Assembly (NCBI GenBank): GCA_024434115.1
Contig: QMIT01000001.1
Span: 62,001-126,000, forward strand
Direction of reading: 5' to 3'
Source of the DNA: Chloroflexota bacterium
Lineage (GTDB): Bacteria > Chloroflexota > Anaerolineae > Aggregatilineales > J027
DNA length: 64,000 nucleotides
Position 1 is the stretch's first letter, and every line of letters begins with the position of its first letter. The notes beneath the pieces were generated by a model. That model saw only the letters and a list, made by a program, of their open reading frames with translations. It was not told the origin of the DNA and did no database searches. Below are positions 52,691-61,614 of the stretch, one piece after another. Made by a program: the position numbers and the translations under genes.

Positions 52691-55600
52691 TTATCGTTGA
52701 CGCCAAGATGCGGCGAAACTGATCGTGCCCGTTGGTTGCCCCAAATTTTGCAAGATATATTGACCAGAATTCCAGTCAACGTCATTGCGACGATAGAAGG
52801 CCCCATTACTATAGACCAAGCCAAAACTATCCACACCATTACTATCCCAATCGCCAGAGACGAAAGTGCCATAACTGACAGCACTAGGCGATCCAAAATA
52901 TTGGGCGAGATCGAAGGCCGATTCTAAAGTAGTCGGAGGAACATTCGTAAAGGCAATGAAATTAGTGCGACGGATAGCAATACTATCTACTCCATCGTTA
53001 TTCCAGTCACCCGCCGTGAATTGGGCTGTTCCAGTATGTCCCTGTGAATCCGGCAGCAGCACACTTAACCATTGGAAAGTAAGTGGGGGTGTCGGCCCGC
53101 TGGTTAAGTTACAAGTGAAGTACAGAGCATAAGCGGTGCCATAGGGTGGGAAGTTGCCACTATCTACTGCCCCGATACAGTCGTTGCTAAAGGCGCTATT
53201 AAAACGACCCGCCACCGCTGGGCGACCCACGAGGCCGATCCAAATGCCCGTCCATGTACTTGTAAAACCAATGCCATTCGTGAACGAGAATGCTCCGTTG
53301 GCATAGATGCCGGGTGTCTTTTGCCCATCGCCATTCCAATCCCCCATGATTAATTGACCCCCCGTTGTGCTAAAGCCAGTGGGGTAAGTTGCGTAGTTAG
53401 CTGGAGACGGGGTAGTGACAAGGCTATCCACCAGACTGACAGTGTTGTTGGCGTTGTTAAAAAGAGCAATCGTGTCGCCCACCGGACTGTTACTGACACT
53501 CAGACGAAGCACACTGGCACCAGTGGATGCTGCGCCATACCGCGCCACCATAATGCGGTAGGTGACACCCCCTGTCGCATTAAAGTTGAGTGTTGAGCTT
53601 CGGAGATTGTGCAGCGCATCTGTATCGTCATTACAGGCGATATGCGTTAATACACCTCCTGTTTCTGTATATACTCCAACGACCGTATCATAGGTGCTGC
53701 CTTCAGTTGAGATCGAAACATTTTCCGCCTGTAGAGGCGTATAACGATACCAAACGGTGTCTGAACGGGTATTGACATTACAAAATGCCGTACCGGAGGG
53801 GTCAGTTCCAGTTGTGGTGGCCTGATAGACTTCTTGGCTCCAGCGATAGGGTAGTGAAGATACCACCGTCGCACTGGCAAAGGCGTCGTTGGCGGGTGGC
53901 CCCCAACCTTCATCTGGCAATACATATTGAATCGCCGCAAGTGCATTGATCCGCCGGAATGTGAAGCCATTTTTGGGATCGGTAACGTTAACGCCAGTTG
54001 CATAAAGGATGCTTTGAATCCAATCGGGGTGTACCGCGAGGGTCGGATTGGCTTCTATCATCAAGGCCGCGACTGCTGCCACTGTTGGTGAGGCCTGTGA
54101 CGTACCCCGGAATGTACTTGTGCCGCCACCCATGCCTGCGGAAGTAATGCGTGCGCCGGGAGCCAGCAGATCAAGTTCGGCATTGCTGTTGGTAAAGCAG
54201 GTGATGACAGTGGCGCTGGTGGAGGCATCCGCACAGGCAGGCCACGTACCGCCAAAAAGCGAGTTGTAGGTGCCAGAATCGGGTTCTACGCCCAAGTTGC
54301 TGTCATAAGTTGCGCCAACCGAAATGACGCCCGTGTTGCAGGCAGGCGAGGACAGACTGGTTGCACTCCCTTGATTGCCACTGGAGGCAAAAATTGCAAC
54401 GCCTGTGTTTGCCAATAGAGTAGTTGCGTCTTCGACGGTGGGTTGGGCAGCATCGCACGCGGCGGTACTAGTATAAAGTGCGTTCGTACCGAGACTCATG
54501 TTAATGATGTTTACCCCAAGGGTGGCTTGATTCGCAATAACCCAGTTCAATCCCTCTACCCAGTCCGAGACGAAACCCGAACCGGTATTGGAAAGCACCC
54601 GCACAGCCACAATTTTGGCATCCGGCGCAAATCCGATGGGGGCAACCACACCATTGGCGGTAATGACGCCACTGACATTCGTGCCATGCCCATTGGCATC
54701 TTCAGCACTGATTCCAGTCGTTGTATTGCTTGGTGGACAAGTGCCTGCCGTTTCGCAGTGTTGAGCAATGATGTCATCGCTTAGGTCGGGATGATTGGTG
54801 TCAATACCGGAGTCCAACACAGCGATTGTGACCCCGCGCCCACGTAGGCCATAGGTCAATCGAGCAACATCGGCTTGGATGGCGGGCACGCTCACATCCG
54901 TGTGCATGGTGCTGGGTTCGTCAATGACGATAGACTCCACTAGGGGGTCGGCCTGCATTTGGATCAGGGTGGCAAAATCGGCATACCCCGCGAAACCCGG
55001 TAGATGCGAATACTTGTGCCGTAGTTTAAATTTACCCGCATTCGCCAAGACCTCATTTTGCATGTCGGCGTTGAGGCGCGTGTTAAACGGCACACGACCA
55101 AAACCAATCGAGGGGGTGCGGAGTTGGACAATGACCCGGAATTGGCCTTCGCTCTGGGCAGCTGCCATGACGGTTTCGTCCAGCTTGTCGGTATTTACCC
55201 CACGCGGGATGGGGGTTGAGGCCGTGGGCGCGGTCTCGGTTGGGGTAGGTTCAGCAAGAGGCGGTGCTGGAATATAGAAAGCATCTACCCCAATGATTGT
55301 GCCTTCCTGTGGATAGACCTTGAGGGTATGCGGGCCGTTTTCCAGATAGTCCACGATGGCACGGTTGCCAAATTGGGGGGTTGTGCCATCGGTCAGGACA
55401 GTACGCAGCACTGTGCCATCTACTTCAATGGCGAGCGCCCCCAGTGCCGGATTTTGCACATAGACGATTTCAATGCGCGGGCCGACAAATTCTAGTGTCA
55501 GGGTGTCGTCCACACTTTTGCCGCTGTAGAGGTAGCTCCCGCCACTGGCTCCGGCGGCGGCTTGTTCCGTCCAGCTGCCTGACTGGTGGACAAGGGGGTC

Positions 55601-55738
55601 ATCCGATTCAATTAAACGTCCAGCGGGGCCATCATCCGAACGAGCCGGTGTTGGCTGGGCGGACAGTATAATACCTGCTATCAGAAGGATAAAGATCAAG
55701 ACACCTGAAAAAATGCGCCGATTGGCTAATCTTGACAC
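52691..55738 (-). CDS. Secreted subtilase (S8) with shared modules
   Basis: 1015 residues. Signal peptide (IFSGVLIFILLIAGIILS), then the beta-sandwich module at the N-terminus (about 38-160: SDDPLVHQSGSWTE to IGVDAFY). A propeptide-like part follows (FRVIVQLRTPSIGF), then the subtilase domain with AVLDSGIDTNHPDL (Asp), DANGHGTNVSGVI (His) and FRGTSQASPTVAAV (Ser). A CBM-like or pre-peptidase C-terminal domain comes next (VSISTEGSTYDTVVGVY). Residues about 754-1015 are the FG-GAP-like module, which ends the protein. Three folds in one secreted protease, with the same C-terminal module as the metzincin upstream of it. Confidence 0.88.
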   Translation of the reverse strand: MSRLANRRIFSGVLIFILLIAGIILSAQPTPARSDDGPAGRLIESDDPLVHQSGSWTEQAAAGASGGSYLYSGKSVDDTLTLEFVGPRIEIVYVQNPALGALAIEVDGTVLRTVLTDGTTPQFGNRAIVDYLENGPHTLKVYPQEGTIIGVDAFYIPAPPLAEPTPTETAPTASTPIPRGVNTDKLDETVMAAAQSEGQFRVIVQLRTPSIGFGRVPFNTRLNADMQNEVLANAGKFKLRHKYSHLPGFAGYADFATLIQMQADPLVESIVIDEPSTMHTDVSVPAIQADVARLTYGLRGRGVTIAVLDSGIDTNHPDLSDDIIAQHCETAGTCPPSNTTTGISAEDANGHGTNVSGVITANGVVAPIGFAPDAKIVAVRVLSNTGSGFVSDWVEGLNWVIANQATLGVNIINMSLGTNALYTSTAACDAAQPTVEDATTLLANTGVAIFASSGNQGSATSLSSPACNTGVISVGATYDSNLGVEPDSGTYNSLFGGTWPACADASTSATVITCFTNSNAELDLLAPGARITSAGMGGGTSTFRGTSQASPTVAAVAALMIEANPTLAVHPDWIQSILYATGVNVTDPKNGFTFRRINALAAIQYVLPDEGWGPPANDAFASATVVSSLPYRWSQEVYQATTTGTDPSGTAFCNVNTRSDTVWYRYTPLQAENVSISTEGSTYDTVVGVYTETGGVLTHIACNDDTDALHNLRSSTLNFNATGGVTYRIMVARYGAASTGASVLRLSVSNSPVGDTIALFNNANNTVSLVDSLVTTPSPANYATYPTGFSTTGGQLIMGDWNGDGQKTPGIYANGAFSFTNGIGFTSTWTGIWIGLVGRPAVAGRFNSAFSNDCIGAVDSGNFPPYGTAYALYFTCNLTSGPTPPLTFQWLSVLLPDSQGHTGTAQFTAGDWNNDGVDSIAIRRTNFIAFTNVPPTTLESAFDLAQYFGSPSAVSYGTFVSGDWDSNGVDSFGLVYSNGAFYRRNDVDWNSGQYILQNLGQPTGTISFAASWRQR

Positions 55739-55876
55739 AGGGGAACTCCGTTTTCTCTAGGGTATGGCGAAGATTCATTTTTATTATATGTCAAGATTCC
55801 GTCAGGTTGCTGTCAGCATTTGTGAAAAGCGGGGTAGAGTAGTGCTTTAGTGGGAATTAAAAAAGGGAGCTTATCA

Positions 55877-56833
55877 GTGACGATGAAAATTTCGGTGCAT
55901 CTCGTGACCTATAACAGCGCCGATTCTATCGAAAGGTGCCTCGATTCGTTGTTAGGCCAGCAGGGGGTAGATTTTGGGGTGGTGGTGGTGGATAACGCCT
56001 CCGCCGATGATACGGTGGCCCGTGTGCAGAAAAAGGGGGTTGAAGTCGTCGTTAATACGGAAAATCGGGGTTACTCGGCGGCACACAATTTAGCCATCAG
56101 TCGTACCCAGAGCGACTATGTGCTGACGCTCAACCCGGATGTGTGGCTGGCCCCGGGGTATCTGACGATGACGGCAGCGGCGCTTGATGAAAACCCAACA
56201 CTTGGTTCGGCAGCGGGGTTGTTGCTGCGTGTGGAAAAATTGGGTGAGACGCCAGAATGGATTGACAGCACGGGGTTGCTGATGAGCCGTTCCCGCCGTC
56301 AACTCTTACGGAACAGCGGTGATCCGGTTGCCAAGACACCAATGCAATCCGACGCAGTGTTTGGGCCGGATGGGGCGGCGGGCATTTATCGGCGGGCCAT
56401 GTTAGAAGATATTGCGATTAATGGCGAGGTATTTGACGAAGATTTTTTTATGCACAAGGAAGATGTGGATGTGTGCTGGCGGGCACAACTGCGCGGCTGG
56501 CAGTCAGTGTATGTGCCGGACGCGCTGGGGCATCACATTCGCGGGTTTCGGCCCGGTCAGCGCGAACGGGTCTCGGCAGATATGCGCTTTTTGGGGGTGC
56601 GAAATCGCTATTTGCTGATGATGAAAAATGAGATCATGCCGCATTTTTGGCGCGATGCCCCGGCGATTCTGTGGTATGACCTTAAAATTTGGGGATTCAT
56701 TTTGTTAAAGGAACGATCTTCACTTCGGGCGTTTAGTTCGGTGTGGCAGCTACGCAAACGCATGATGGCAAAACGGCGTGTTATTCAGGCAGGGCGCAAA
56801 GTTGAATGGCGCGATTTACGCCAGTGGTTTTGA
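55877..56833 (+). CDS. GT2 glycosyltransferase (rhamnosyltransferase-like)
   Basis: 318 residues from GTG 55877, 7 nt after GGGAG; ATG 55883 is the second choice. VHLVTYNSADSIERCLDSLL, VVVDNASADDTV, LTLNPDVWLAPG (the N-x-D in place of D-x-D is common in this group) and FDEDFFMHKEDVDVCWR are the motifs of WbbL-like inverting GT2 enzymes. It has no membrane helix. The gene stands divergent from the subtilase and shortly before the ECF sigma gene, 12 nt apart. Confidence 0.85.
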   Translation: MTMKISVHLVTYNSADSIERCLDSLLGQQGVDFGVVVVDNASADDTVARVQKKGVEVVVNTENRGYSAAHNLAISRTQSDYVLTLNPDVWLAPGYLTMTAAALDENPTLGSAAGLLLRVEKLGETPEWIDSTGLLMSRSRRQLLRNSGDPVAKTPMQSDAVFGPDGAAGIYRRAMLEDIAINGEVFDEDFFMHKEDVDVCWRAQLRGWQSVYVPDALGHHIRGFRPGQRERVSADMRFLGVRNRYLLMMKNEIMPHFWRDAPAILWYDLKIWGFILLKERSSLRAFSSVWQLRKRMMAKRRVIQAGRKVEWRDLRQWF

Positions 56834-56845
56834 TGGAGGGGTTTC

Positions 56846-57454
56846 ATGGATCACGATCCACGCGATTTCCAGCAAATTTATGATGAGTTTCACCCCAAAA
56901 TATTGCGCTACATGACGCGCTTGGCAGGTGAAGTTGAGGCCGAAGATTTGACCCAAGAGGTTTTTGTGAAAGTCAATCGCGGGTTGGAAGAATTCAGGGG
57001 GGAGTCGCAGCTTTCTACTTGGATTTATCGTATTGCGACCAACACAGCAATAGATCGGTTGCGGAGTCGAACGGACAATCCAATTGCTTTGGTTGAACTA
57101 TCCGACGATTTGACTGAGAGCGAAGATCAAGAGATGTGGACTGGCGAAAAAGCGCTTTCGGTAGAGCAGCAGCTTGTCCGGCAGCAGATGAACGATTGCA
57201 TTCGGAATTTGATTCACCAACTACCTGAAGACTATCAAACGGTGCTGATCCTGAGTGAGTTGGAGGGGATTAAAAACCAAGCAATCGCCGATATTCTTGG
57301 CATCTCTCTGGAGACGGTAAAAATTCGGTTACACCGGGCGAGAGCAAAACTTCGGCATGAATTAGAGGCCCACTGTGAAGCGTACTGGGTCGAAGAAAAT
57401 GAATTTGTGCCCGACCTAAAGGCGGTCTTTGAGCAATATCGCAAGAAGCATTAA
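56846..57454 (+). CDS. ECF-type RNA polymerase sigma factor
   Basis: 202 residues. Region 2 is FQQIYDEFHPKILRYMTRLAG with EAEDLTQEVFVKVNRGLEEF and STWIYRIATNTAIDRLRSR; region 4 is HQLPEDYQTVLILSELEGIKNQAIADILGISLETVKIRLHRARAKLR. Both helices expected for -10 and -35 recognition are complete. There is no anti-sigma gene beside it. It is followed, after a gap of 62 nt, by three small membrane or thiol-redox genes, which may be its targets. Start ATG 56846 has GGAGGGG upstream. Confidence 0.93.
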   Translation: MDHDPRDFQQIYDEFHPKILRYMTRLAGEVEAEDLTQEVFVKVNRGLEEFRGESQLSTWIYRIATNTAIDRLRSRTDNPIALVELSDDLTESEDQEMWTGEKALSVEQQLVRQQMNDCIRNLIHQLPEDYQTVLILSELEGIKNQAIADILGISLETVKIRLHRARAKLRHELEAHCEAYWVEENEFVPDLKAVFEQYRKKH

Positions 57455-57516
57455 AAATTTCACTGTATCCTTTTCGATTCGCCTCCGTCTATAGGAATTA
57501 GAAAGGAGGTGAAACG

Positions 57517-57759
57517 ATGTTTCGACGAAATTGTGGTACGGTGGATCGGGCTGTGCGGTTCATCGCCGGAGTATTGATTCTGCTGGTCGGCATGTTCCTT
57601 TTGGGAGGAGTACATGGTGATCTCAATGGGGTGGTTGCTGCTGTCTTCGGCGGGTTTATGTTGGCGACGGCAGTCAGCGGCTTCTGTATTTTGTATGTGC
57701 CTTTTGGTATCTCGACCCTTGAGAAGAAGAAAGGCATTCCACTGGAGGTGAACCCTTGA
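57517..57759 (+). CDS. DUF2892 small membrane protein
   Basis: 80 residues with AGGAGGT before ATG. CGTVDRAVRFIAGVLIL and GGFMLATAVSGFCILYVPFGI are two membrane helices in the pattern of DUF2892 (the membrane part of YgaP-like proteins). A cysteine follows the start and another lies in helix 2. Its stop overlaps the following TTG start by 4 nt. Function unknown; often seen near thiol and sulfur stress genes. Confidence 0.85.
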   Translation: MFRRNCGTVDRAVRFIAGVLILLVGMFLLGGVHGDLNGVVAAVFGGFMLATAVSGFCILYVPFGISTLEKKKGIPLEVNP

Positions 57760-58010
57760 AGCTAGACAATCGGACGTTGCGGCTCATTGCGGTTGGGGCC
57801 TCGGTTAGTGCCAATTGTCAACCATGCCTGCAAACGAATGTGACGAAGGCTTTGGAAAGCGGAGCCGATGAACAAGAGATCATAGAAGCCATTGAAGTCG
57901 GCAGAATGGTTAGGCAAGGGGCGGCCTCCAAGCTAGATGAACTTGCGGACAGACGGAAGCAAGGCAGTCTCAAGGCTGAGGGATGTGGATGTGAAAAAGA
58001 GGAGGCATAG
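57756..58010 (+). CDS. AhpD/CMD-like small protein
   Basis: 84 residues from TTG 57756 with GGAGGTGAA before it; the TTG overlaps the previous TGA. SANCQPCLQTNVTKALESGADEQEIIEAIEVG carries the C-x2-C (20-23) and helical pattern of carboxymuconolactone decarboxylase/AhpD peroxidase-like proteins, and the end adds GCGCEKEEA. It lacks the second half of full-length CMD domains. It may be a small thiol-peroxidase or its redox partner. Confidence 0.8.
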   Translation: MKLDNRTLRLIAVGASVSANCQPCLQTNVTKALESGADEQEIIEAIEVGRMVRQGAASKLDELADRRKQGSLKAEGCGCEKEEA

Positions 58011-58261
58011 TGAATTTCCAAAAGCGTCTCTATTGTTCGGCTGAAAATCGAATGCTCGCAGGCGTCTGTGGAGGAATTGCCGAATTTCTCAATATAGACC
58101 CCACGTTGATTCGGCTCGTGTTCATCACCATAGCCCTGTTTGTCGTAAATCTTGAGACTGTCATGGTGATTTATGGCATCCTTTGGGTGGTGATGCCCGC
58201 CCAACCCAAAGAGAAGGCCAAGCGCAAAAACGACGAGTTGAGCAAATTTCTGATGACGTAA
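58010..58261 (+). CDS. PspC-domain membrane protein
   Basis: 83 residues from GTG 58010, sharing a base with the previous stop (TAGTG). RLYCSAENRMLAGVCGGIAEFLNIDPTLIRLVFI and ILWVVMPAQP make the two-helix PspC domain that senses membrane stress. A short charged tail follows. It is the last gene of the sigma-headed operon and is followed at once by a strong terminator. Confidence 0.93.
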   Translation: MNFQKRLYCSAENRMLAGVCGGIAEFLNIDPTLIRLVFITIALFVVNLETVMVIYGILWVVMPAQPKEKAKRKNDELSKFLMT

Positions 58262-58285
58262 CAGGCTCACAACAGCCAGTTATTG

Positions 58286-58320
58286 GGAACTTCAGCGTCA
58301 GTCGCTGTCGTTCCTTTTTT
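58286..58320 (+). terminator. Terminator of the sigma/PspC operon
   Basis: GGAAC-TT-CAGCG, loop TCAGT, CGCTG-TC-GTTCC, then TTTTTT. The T-run touches the stop codon of the convergent wecG-like gene. Confidence 0.92.
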
Positions 58321-59125
58321 ATCCGTAACGCATTTCTTCGGTAGGGGCGGTGGCATCGGCGGGGTCGTTGATTCTGAGGCGGGTGGCTTGGAGAAATAAC
58401 AGCCACAGATAGAGGGGATTCAGCAGCAAATAGCGTTTCCAGAGGCGGCTGGGTTCGCGGGTCAGGCGATAGAACCATTCGAGGCCACGCTTTTGCATCC
58501 ATGCCGGGGCTTGAGCAACCGTTCCAGCATGAAAGTCGAACGCGGCCCCTACTGCTAGTAAGGGCATGGACAGCAGATCACGGTATTCATAGACCCATGT
58601 TTCTTGACGTGGACAGCCCAACCCGACAAAGACCATTTTTGCACCACTGACTTGGATTTTTGCCGCAATTTGCAGCTTTTCATCGGCAGTGACCTGACGA
58701 AAAAACGAGGGCTGCATCCCGGCAATCTTCAAACCGGGGAATTGGCAGGTCAAATTTTGGGCTAGTTGATCGAGTGTTTTGGGTTGACTGCCATAGAGAT
58801 AAATTGGTAGGTTTTCGGCGGCGGCGCGTTCGCATAATTTGAGGGTCAGCGTTGGGCCATAGACACGATCCATCAGACCCGTTTTATGTAACCAGTTAAG
58901 TGCCCAGCGCACTGGCTGACCATCCGGCGTAATGAGGTCTAAACGATTGAGGCGATAGCGGTGGGTTTTGTCGAGGACGCCCGTCATGACGCCATGCACA
59001 GCAAGAGCCGTGACAGCCAGCGGTTGTTGAGTTTGAGCCGCCGAAATAATACACTCGACAGCCTCGGCATAGTCAATAGCGTTGATCTTGACACCCAACA
59101 CATTATACTTGCCACCATCAATCAT
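58319..59125 (-). CDS. WecG/TagA/CpsF family glycosyltransferase
   Basis: 268 residues from ATG 59125 ([16 protein letters not shown]) with AGGAG before it; a longer frame of 362 codons is an artefact of the overlapping upstream gene. [60 protein letters not shown] and [16 protein letters not shown] match the WecG/TagA (GT26) family. It would move N-acetylmannosamine, or its uronate, onto a lipid-linked sugar in surface polysaccharide synthesis. It overlaps the stop of the 59118 gene by 8 nt. Confidence 0.9.
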   Translation of the reverse strand: MIDGGKYNVLGVKINAIDYAEAVECIISAAQTQQPLAVTALAVHGVMTGVLDKTHRYRLNRLDLITPDGQPVRWALNWLHKTGLMDRVYGPTLTLKLCERAAAENLPIYLYGSQPKTLDQLAQNLTCQFPGLKIAGMQPSFFRQVTADEKLQIAAKIQVSGAKMVFVGLGCPRQETWVYEYRDLLSMPLLAVGAAFDFHAGTVAQAPAWMQKRGLEWFYRLTREPSRLWKRYLLLNPLYLWLLFLQATRLRINDPADATAPTEEMRYG

Positions 59126-61532
59126 CGGAATTCTCCTGCACCGTAATGGAGAGCAGCGTGGCGATACGATTGCCGGGAACCACGTCGAGGTCGGGGTTAC
59201 GCACCTCCAAATTTTCACCTGTGACGTAGTTGTAGACCGTGACTTCCAGATAATACTCGCCCGGCGGTAGATCGGCGGGTAGTTCGAGGCCGTGATTATC
59301 GCGGAGGGTGCGGCCAATTTCCCAGCGGGAGGTATGCCCAAAAGTGGCAATGGGCAATCCGTCTTGCTGGACAAGAGGCCGATGATCGGCGTCGGAGATG
59401 CGAACACTGACGTTGTAATCAGTCACCATTGGTTGCAGTGCCGACCAGACAATCGAAACAGGGATAACATCCCCCGGTTGATAGGTGGTGCCACGTGGCA
59501 AGTCATAACCCAACAGCCCTAGAAGCTCACCAAAAATGAAATTTGTCCGGTAGACGGATGACACATTTGGAACATCCACCGTGTCATACAAAATGGCGCG
59601 GGCTGTTTGACTGACCGTGTATTCACGGACGGGAAAGTAACGAACCGTCAGCAATCGTTCGGCAGGACGAATCGCATCTGTAATAAATGGGCCTGATGCG
59701 GCTACAAACCATAGACGGCGATAATGATCAGGTGCCCAATCGAGTGCGTAACTCGCATAGGGGCCGAGGGCGGGGTAGAGTTCGTCATCGCGGATTTCAG
59801 GTTCGCCCGGTGCATAACCGCCACGTAGCGGCAGGGGTAGGGTCATTAACACCGCGTCGGCTTTAAAATAATTCATGAACAGGCGTGAATACTCACCGCG
59901 TTCAATCAGGACAATATCATCGGGTTGAACTTCTCGGTTGAGAATTTCGATGAGTTCAAACACATCAGATTGGCCGCTAATATAACGCTCATCGTCGCGC
60001 AGTTGATAGATGCCTTCGCCGAGGGGGAGGATAGGCGACAAAACGATAACGGTTGTGATAGTAGCCTTTAGTGCGGTATTTAACTGGGAATGGCCCTTCT
60101 TGGCCCATATGCAGAGGCCAATGCCGACCAGTATCATCATGAGTGTCAATAGAGGCATTAACCATTTTTGTTCTACGATTGTCCATGCGGGCTGCAATTG
60201 GTCGCCGCTAAAATGATGCCAATGGTAGGGGATTTGCGACTCACTCCAAACCCAATTGTAATCAGCCCATTTTTGCCATTCATCAAAACGGGTTGGGTCA
60301 TCAAAAAGGCTAAATTGAAGTTCAGTGTAGTAATTGGTGTACGGGACACCGAGACCAAGCCACTGCGTCCCAATGCTGACAATCAACAGCGGAATAAAGG
60401 CCAGCCATCCGGCGTATTGCTTAATGGTAGTCGGCTTGCGAAAAAGCCATTCAAGCACAGGCAGCACCCATAACATCAGGACGGGTAAAAATGGCACCAT
60501 ATAACGCGGCCCCCATCCCCATCCGCCATTCCAAACCGTACTCTGCCGGGTGACCCCATAACTAGCGCTGACCACAATCAACGCGAGCGCTGGCCCAAGC
60601 ACTATGCGCCATTCGCCACGCCGCCAGAACATCACCGCCCCGATCCAGCCTGCTGCTAGAATGGGCGAAAACAGCCAGACACTACGCGAGGGGCTAACAT
60701 GATAACCGAGAAGACTTTCGGGAACTGAATTCCATGTGAAGGTATCAACGTCTGTCCAGCGGGTAACTGAATAACGACCTTCTTCTACATCGGGTTGGAG
60801 GAAAAGAACCGCCGAAATAAGCGTGCCCAAAATAAGCACCAAAATTGCTATAGCGGGCCATGTGTGTCGCCAGACGACCCGTGAAGGGAAAAGGGATATT
60901 AAAACGGTGGGTAGGATTAACCAGCCGATTTGTTTGGTCAGAATCGCCGCGACAATCGCTAAGGCCGTAAGTAGGGCCTGCCGCCAAACCGACAGGTGGT
61001 GTTCCATACGTTTGTAAATTTGGGTCGCAAAGTGAAATGCCCATAACACAAAAAGGCCCATCACAGGTTCACGAAAAATCCATCGGCTATAGGGCCATGC
61101 GGCGGTGGCAACCCCAAAGATGAGCGCTCCCCACCATGCAACCGCAAGACGATACCCGCGTTGTAGGGCGATAACGTACAGGCTGATGGCTGTAAGGGCC
61201 ATGATAAAAATATTCAGGGTAAAAACGGTGTGCAGTCGCCCAATATCCGGCAGTTGATGGCCTAGCCAGAATATCGGGGCCGCAATAATTACTTGAAGGG
61301 GTTCATATTTTTGTTGGGGCCATGGGGTGCCGTCTTCTTGGATGCTGGGAGCAACATTGTAGCCAATTGTTCGAGCCATTGTGCCGTTTAAGACAAGGCT
61401 TTGGGTGCTGTCAAAAAGGATATACTCGTCTGAACTTAGCGGTAATCCACTATAGCTAAAGATGTAAGTCCCGGTTAATATCAACCATAGGGCCAAGCCA
61501 AGCAATAGTTTTTTATTGTGGTGTTGGTTCAT
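59118..61532 (-). CDS. GT39-like membrane glycosyltransferase
   Basis: 804 residues. About twelve membrane helices over residues 8-480. The first loop holds [16 protein letters not shown] (S-D-E of the ArnT/PMT acidic site), followed by [14 protein letters not shown]. The C-terminal 300 residues are an outside beta-sandwich. This is the same plan as the 4752 and 39232 proteins. Sharing the operon with a WecG-like enzyme, next to a Wzm/Wzt exporter, it probably decorates the exported polysaccharide or a surface protein. Its ATG lies in a CATG shared with a possible start of the divergent gene. Confidence 0.82.
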   Translation of the reverse strand: MNQHHNKKLLLGLALWLILTGTYIFSYSGLPLSSDEYILFDSTQSLVLNGTMARTIGYNVAPSIQEDGTPWPQQKYEPLQVIIAAPIFWLGHQLPDIGRLHTVFTLNIFIMALTAISLYVIALQRGYRLAVAWWGALIFGVATAAWPYSRWIFREPVMGLFVLWAFHFATQIYKRMEHHLSVWRQALLTALAIVAAILTKQIGWLILPTVLISLFPSRVVWRHTWPAIAILVLILGTLISAVLFLQPDVEEGRYSVTRWTDVDTFTWNSVPESLLGYHVSPSRSVWLFSPILAAGWIGAVMFWRRGEWRIVLGPALALIVVSASYGVTRQSTVWNGGWGWGPRYMVPFLPVLMLWVLPVLEWLFRKPTTIKQYAGWLAFIPLLIVSIGTQWLGLGVPYTNYYTELQFSLFDDPTRFDEWQKWADYNWVWSESQIPYHWHHFSGDQLQPAWTIVEQKWLMPLLTLMMILVGIGLCIWAKKGHSQLNTALKATITTVIVLSPILPLGEGIYQLRDDERYISGQSDVFELIEILNREVQPDDIVLIERGEYSRLFMNYFKADAVLMTLPLPLRGGYAPGEPEIRDDELYPALGPYASYALDWAPDHYRRLWFVAASGPFITDAIRPAERLLTVRYFPVREYTVSQTARAILYDTVDVPNVSSVYRTNFIFGELLGLLGYDLPRGTTYQPGDVIPVSIVWSALQPMVTDYNVSVRISDADHRPLVQQDGLPIATFGHTSRWEIGRTLRDNHGLELPADLPPGEYYLEVTVYNYVTGENLEVRNPDLDVVPGNRIATLLSITVQENSDD

Positions 61533-61566
61533 GTGTTTTGTGACTACTGACTTGGATAAGAAATTC

Positions 61567-61596
61567 TTGATTAAAAGCCAAATTCGAGTTTATACA
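61567..61596 (+). promoter_or_regulatory. Possible promoter of the exporter genes
   Basis: TTGATT (61567-61572), 18-bp spacer, TATACA (61591-61596). A transcript would begin near 61603, just before ATG 61615, which supports that start for the Wzm-like protein. Confidence 0.4.
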
Positions 61597-61614
61597 CTCT
61601 TGTCATCTCTCAAA

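Noticed and set aside
58319..59407. Extended WecG-like frame of 362 codons
   Set aside because: The first 94 codons are an out-of-frame reading of the end of the 59118 gene; WecG homology and AGGAG both point to ATG 59125.
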